Shown one piece after another: positions 9,491 through 12,225 of a DNA stretch of 12,225 nt. The stretch is from assembly GCA_937859105.1 (NCBI GenBank), contig CALMAD010000049.1, positions 1-12,225 of the forward strand, given 5' to 3'. The stretch's first letter is position 1. Every line of letters begins with the position of its first letter. The notes below the pieces were generated by a model. It ran no database searches. It saw only the letters and a list, made by a program, of their open reading frames with translations, and had not been told where the DNA came from. The position numbers and the translations under genes are program-made. This DNA comes from an uncultured Propionibacteriaceae bacterium (GTDB taxonomy: Bacteria; Actinomycetota; Actinomycetes; Propionibacteriales; Propionibacteriaceae).

Positions 9491-10123
9491 ATCGCGAATC
9501 TGTCCTTCGCGGCCGGACCGGAGGGCCTGCTGCCCGCCGTCGCGAGCCTGGAGGAAAAGCTCGGCGCGAAGTTTAAGGACGGTGGATTCCACCCCCGCTT
9601 CGGGACCAGGAATCACGTCTTGCCGCTCACGCATTCCCAGTACCTGGAGGTCGTCGAGGTGCTGGAGCACCCGGCCGCCGACAAGGCGCCGTTCGGGCAG
9701 GCCGTGCGCGCCCGCACCGCGATGGGTGGCGGGTGGATGGCTTGGGTCATGGAGGTGGACGACCTGCGCCCGTTCGAGGAGCGGCTGGGCCGCGAGGCCG
9801 TGCACGGCTCGCGGCAGTTCCCCGACGGCCGTCGGCTCGAGTGGGAGCAGATCGGCGTGAGGGGCCTGCTGAACGACCCGCAGTTGCCCTACTTCATCCG
9901 GTGGATGAGCGAGCCGGACGTCCGGCCGTCGGCCCTCGGCCAGGGGTCGGTGGAACTGCGCAAGATCGAGATCGCGGGCAGCCGCCACCGGGTCGACGCC
10001 TGGCTCGGTTTCGAGCTGGGCGACACCTTCGACGGGGTCGAGTTCGAGTTCACCGCCCCGAACGGCCAGCCCGGCATCGACGCCGTCACGTTCGAGACGC
10101 CCAACGGGCTCGTGCGGCTGTAG
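9476..10123 (+). CDS. VOC superfamily (glyoxalase-like domain) protein
   Basis: This is a 215-residue protein that looks like the glyoxalase-like (vicinal oxygen chelate) family: a helix with long strand segments, the NHVLPLTHSQYLEVVEVLEHP region (about 46-66) with an H and E in metal-ligand-like positions, and a second half with VELRKIEIAG and a C-terminal FETPNGLVRL. The specific reaction cannot be told. The start is either ATG 9476 or ATG 9485; MNIANLSFAAG from 9485 looks more like a first strand, and neither has a good ribosome site. The gene is divergent from the CPBP gene and 49 bp before radA on the same strand. Fold recognition here rests on overall pattern rather than a diagnostic motif. 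Confidence 0.78.
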   Translation: MAVMNIANLSFAAGPEGLLPAVASLEEKLGAKFKDGGFHPRFGTRNHVLPLTHSQYLEVVEVLEHPAADKAPFGQAVRARTAMGGGWMAWVMEVDDLRPFEERLGREAVHGSRQFPDGRRLEWEQIGVRGLLNDPQLPYFIRWMSEPDVRPSALGQGSVELRKIEIAGSRHRVDAWLGFELGDTFDGVEFEFTAPNGQPGIDAVTFETPNGLVRL

Positions 10124-10159
10124 CCGAGCGCCGCGAGAAAAACTGTCGGGGCCGCCCTC

Positions 10160-10165
10160 TAGCGT
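10160..10165 (+). promoter_or_regulatory. Candidate -10 box for a leaderless radA transcript
   Basis: TAGCGT fits TANNNT and lies 7 nt before the radA ATG at 10173, the same spacing as at asd and the CPBP gene. No -35 element is evident. Confidence 0.5.
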
Positions 10166-10172
10166 GGGGTGC

Positions 10173-11612
10173 ATGGCCAAGACCCCGACTTCCCAACTCC
10201 GCTGCACCGAGTGCGGGTGGACCACGCCGCGCTGGGTGGGCCGCTGCAAAGAGTGCCAGGCCTGGGGCAGCATCGCCCCGGTCGGCGGCACCGCGTCCCA
10301 GACCCGGGCGCAGAGCCCCACCGCACGCGCGGTGAGCATCGCCGAGGTCCCGGCCGACGAGGCGGCGGGGGTGCCCACGGGCATCGCCGAGCTCGACCGG
10401 GTGCTGGGCGACGGCCTGGTCCCGGGGGCGGTCATCCTGCTGGCAGGCGAGCCCGGGGTCGGCAAGTCGACATTGCTGCTCGAGGTGGCGGCCCAATGGG
10501 CGCGGGGCGGGCATCCGACGTTGTACGTGACGGCGGAAGAGTCGGCGTCCCAGGTGCGCCGGCGGGCCGACCGCACGGGCGCCGTGACGCGCGAGCTGTA
10601 TCTGGCCGCCGAGAACGACCTCGGCACGATCCTCGGCCACATCGAACAGCTCTCCCCCAGCCTGCTGGTGCTCGACTCGGTGCAGACCGTCGCCGCCGGC
10701 GACACCGACGGCTCCGCGGGCGGGGTGTCGCAGGTGCGGGAGGTGACGAACGCCCTGGTGAGGGTGGCGAAGCAGCGCGGCATGGCGGTACTGATCATCG
10801 GGCACGTCACCAAAGAGGGGTCGATCGCCGGGCCCCGTACCCTCGAGCATCTGGTCGACGTGGTGCTCTCGTTCGAGGGCGAGCGGCACGCGGGGTTCCG
10901 GATGGTCCGGGCGGCGAAGAACCGCTTCGGGCCAGCCGACGAGGTGGGGTGCTTCGAGATGTCCGAGCGGGGCATCCACGAGGTGGCCGACCCGTCGGAG
11001 CTGTTCACGTCGTCGCAGAGCCGTCCGAGCGGGGGCACGTGCGTGACGGTGACGCTGGAGGGGCGGCGTCCGCTGCTGGCCGAGGTGCAGGCCCTCGTCG
11101 CGCCGAGCGCCCTGCAGGTGCCGCGGCGGGTGACGCAGGGCCTCGAGTTCGGCCGCGTGACGATGGGGTTGGCCGTGCTCGAGCGGCGGGCGCGGGTGAA
11201 GCTGCACCACCGCGACGTGTTCGTCTCGACGGTGGGCGGCGTCCGGGTGGCCGACCCTGCGGCCGACCTGGCCACGGCCGTGGCCGTGGCGTCGGCGACG
11301 CTGGATTGGACGCCGAAGCAGCGCATCGTCGCGCTCGGCGAGGTGGGCCTGTCGGGCGAGTTGCGCCGCGTCCCGGGGACGGCGCGGCGGCTGGCCGAGG
11401 CGCAGCGGCTCGGGTTCCGGGCGGCGATCGTGCCGACGGGGTCGGAGCGGCTGGCGTCCGCCGGTGAGCTCCGGGTGATCGAGACGCCGACGGTCGCCGA
11501 GGCGCTCGACGTGGTCTACAGCGAGTACACCCACTCGATGGGCGCGGTGACGCACCTGCGCGCCTGGCAGACGCGGGAAGATCAGAACCAGCCGCCGAAG
11601 CTCGCCCGCTGA
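10173..11612 (+). CDS. radA: DNA repair protein RadA
   Basis: This 479-residue DNA-dependent ATPase helps recombinational repair by promoting branch migration. An N-terminal zinc finger has C11, C14, C25 and C28. The RecA-like core shows Walker A GEPGVGKST (92-100), AEES (121-124), Walker B LLVLDS with D168, and the RadA-specific KNRFG motif (249-253). The C-terminal Lon-like domain follows from about 290 and includes GEVGLSGELR. The length is typical. The ATG at 10173 gives MAKTPTSQLRC; a GTG three codons earlier is possible, but the TAGCGT box would then overlap it. It lies 49 bp upstream of disA, the same order as Rv3585-Rv3586. The last 25 residues (from about THSMGAV) look less conserved and disordered. 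Confidence 0.97.
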   Translation: MAKTPTSQLRCTECGWTTPRWVGRCKECQAWGSIAPVGGTASQTRAQSPTARAVSIAEVPADEAAGVPTGIAELDRVLGDGLVPGAVILLAGEPGVGKSTLLLEVAAQWARGGHPTLYVTAEESASQVRRRADRTGAVTRELYLAAENDLGTILGHIEQLSPSLLVLDSVQTVAAGDTDGSAGGVSQVREVTNALVRVAKQRGMAVLIIGHVTKEGSIAGPRTLEHLVDVVLSFEGERHAGFRMVRAAKNRFGPADEVGCFEMSERGIHEVADPSELFTSSQSRPSGGTCVTVTLEGRRPLLAEVQALVAPSALQVPRRVTQGLEFGRVTMGLAVLERRARVKLHHRDVFVSTVGGVRVADPAADLATAVAVASATLDWTPKQRIVALGEVGLSGELRRVPGTARRLAEAQRLGFRAAIVPTGSERLASAGELRVIETPTVAEALDVVYSEYTHSMGAVTHLRAWQTREDQNQPPKLAR

Positions 11613-11621
11613 ACGCCCGAT

Positions 11622-11627
11622 TATGCT
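11622..11627 (+). promoter_or_regulatory. Candidate -10 box upstream of disA
   Basis: TATGCT fits TANNNT in the radA-disA gap. Transcription would start near 11634 and give a leader of about 28 nt with the GGAGG site. disA could also be read from radA. Confidence 0.4.
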
Positions 11628-11649
11628 GGGGCGCACCCGTCCCACCCTC

Positions 11650-11654
11650 GGAGG
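11650..11654 (+). promoter_or_regulatory. Shine-Dalgarno site of disA
   Basis: GGAGG lies 7 nt before the GTG at 11662, ideal spacing, and fixes this start codon. Confidence 0.85.
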
Positions 11655-11661
11655 TTCGCCC

Positions 11662-12225
11662 GTGTCCAGCCCGTCGCCCGGCGCCCAGCCCGTCCCGAGC
11701 GACCCCGCGTTGCTGGCACGCATCGCCCTGATCGCCCCCGGCACCACGCTGCGCGACGGCCTCGACCGCATCGTCAACGGGCACACCGGCGCGCTCATCG
11801 TGCTCGGCGAGAACGACGAGCTGCGCGGGCTGAGCACCGGCGGGTTCGCCATCGACGCCCCGTTCACCCCCACCGCGCTGCGCGAACTCGCGAAGATGGA
11901 CGGGGCGATCACCCTCAGCGGCGACCTGACGCGCATCCGGGCGGCGAGCGTCCACCTCATGCCGCGCGCCGAGATCGAGACCGCCGAGACCGGCACGAGG
12001 CACCGCACGGCCGACCGCGTCGCGCGCCAGACCGGCCTGCCGGTGGTGACGGTGAAGCCCGCTTCGTTCAAGCGCTGTCTTGCCAATCTCGTATCCAACG
12101 CCGCACGCTACGCCGACACGATTGCGATCACCGGGCATCGCGATCATCGCTGGCTGACGATCACCATTGATGATGATGGCCCCGGCATTCCGCGTGATCA
12201 GCGAGAAGAGGCGCTGAAGCCTTTC
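11662..12225 (+). CDS. disA: DisA diadenylate cyclase N-terminus joined in frame to a histidine kinase fragment
   Basis: The frame is open for 188 codons to the window edge. Residues 1-131 are the start of DisA, which makes c-di-AMP from two ATP and scans DNA for recombination structures. The DAC-domain motifs are present: DGA at 80-82 in KMDGAI, and RHR at 113-115 in TGTRHRTADRVA, then QTGLPVVTV. At that point DisA should continue into the end of the DAC domain, a helical linker and the HhH DNA-binding domain, but instead residues 132-188 read as a sensor-kinase ATPase domain. Codon use changes at the same place. The real disA gene is therefore cut at about 12054. The GTG at 11662 is supported by GGAGG, and the position after radA matches mycobacteria. 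The join is more likely an artefact than a functional fusion, because the DAC domain is incomplete and the kinase part lacks its phospho-acceptor H-box. Confidence 0.85.
   Translation, partial: MSSPSPGAQPVPSDPALLARIALIAPGTTLRDGLDRIVNGHTGALIVLGENDELRGLSTGGFAIDAPFTPTALRELAKMDGAITLSGDLTRIRAASVHLMPRAEIETAETGTRHRTADRVARQTGLPVVTVKPASFKRCLANLVSNAARYADTIAITGHRDHRWLTITIDDDGPGIPRDQREEALKPF
12055..12225 (+). other. Foreign segment: sensor histidine kinase ATPase-domain fragment (EnvZ-like, alphaproteobacterial style)
   Basis: These 57 codons encode an N-box (KRCLANLVSNAARYA, about residues 137-151 of the frame) and a G1 box (DDDGPGIP, 170-177), then EEALKPF at the start of the F-box. This is the order found in HATPase_c domains of EnvZ-like kinases, and the wording resembles alphaproteobacterial members. 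By hand count 20 of 57 third positions are A or T, against 2 of 131 in the preceding disA codons. The dimerisation and H-box part is absent, and the rest of the ATP-binding domain runs out of the window. Confidence 0.85.

Noticed and set aside
10124..10172. Possible terminator after the VOC gene near the A-run at 10138-10142
   Set aside because: The run is A, not T, on the coding strand, and no stable stem precedes it.
9464..11326. A 620-codon open frame antisense to the VOC gene and radA, and another at 10086-12098
   Set aside because: High GC makes stop codons rare in shadow frames. The plus strand here encodes RadA with all motifs, and the antisense translations are rich in Arg, Ser, Pro and Thr with no recognisable domain.

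Overview
The window comes from a high-GC bacterium that is almost certainly an actinomycete (Actinomycetota). Evidence: mycothione reductase (mycothiol is an actinobacterial thiol), the 33-residue basic ribosomal protein bS22, a gene order (histidine phosphatase, TlpA-like protein, CcdA, ResB, CcsB) that matches Mycobacterium Rv0525-Rv0529, an adjacent radA-disA pair as in Rv3585-Rv3586, near-total G/C at third codon positions, and start codons placed 7 nt after TANNNT boxes, as in leaderless actinobacterial transcripts. The genus cannot be fixed from the sequence alone.

Layout. Positions 1-9347 are all on the minus strand; read in transcription order they run from right to left. (a) A CPBP-family membrane protein (9347-8580). 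(b) A tightly overlapped biosynthetic block: asd (8487-7453), proC (7456-6656) and an adenosine deaminase (about 6659-5478). (c) A two-gene unit: bS22 (5375-5274) and a glutaredoxin-like protein (5256-5011). (d) A cytochrome c maturation operon whose five genes overlap by 1 or 4 nt: histidine phosphatase, TlpA-like lipoprotein, ccdA, resB, ccsB (4919-460). It is followed after 36 nt by mycothione reductase, which is cut by the left edge. Positions 9476-12225 are on the plus strand: a VOC/glyoxalase-like protein, radA, and the start of disA. The longest gene-free gap is 128 bp (9348-9475), between the divergent CPBP and VOC genes.

How the parts work together. The (d) operon supplies what is needed to reduce apocytochrome thiols outside the membrane (CcdA passes electrons to the TlpA-like protein) and to move and attach heme (ResB-CcsB). 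Mycothione reductase and the glutaredoxin-like protein add cytosolic thiol redox functions nearby. Asd and ProC serve aspartate-family and proline synthesis; adenosine deaminase is purine salvage. RadA and DisA are DNA-recombination and c-di-AMP functions.

The most striking feature is at the right end. The disA reading frame passes in frame, at about 12054/12055, from a c-di-AMP cyclase domain into the ATPase domain of a sensor histidine kinase. Third-position A/T jumps at the same point, from 2 of 131 codons to 20 of 57. Neither domain is complete at the join, so a chimeric assembly joint is the leading explanation; a real recombination event is the alternative. The second oddity is an adenosine deaminase with no ATG, GTG or TTG start upstream of its metal-binding motif, but with a CTG that overlaps the proC stop exactly as GTG does at other junctions here.
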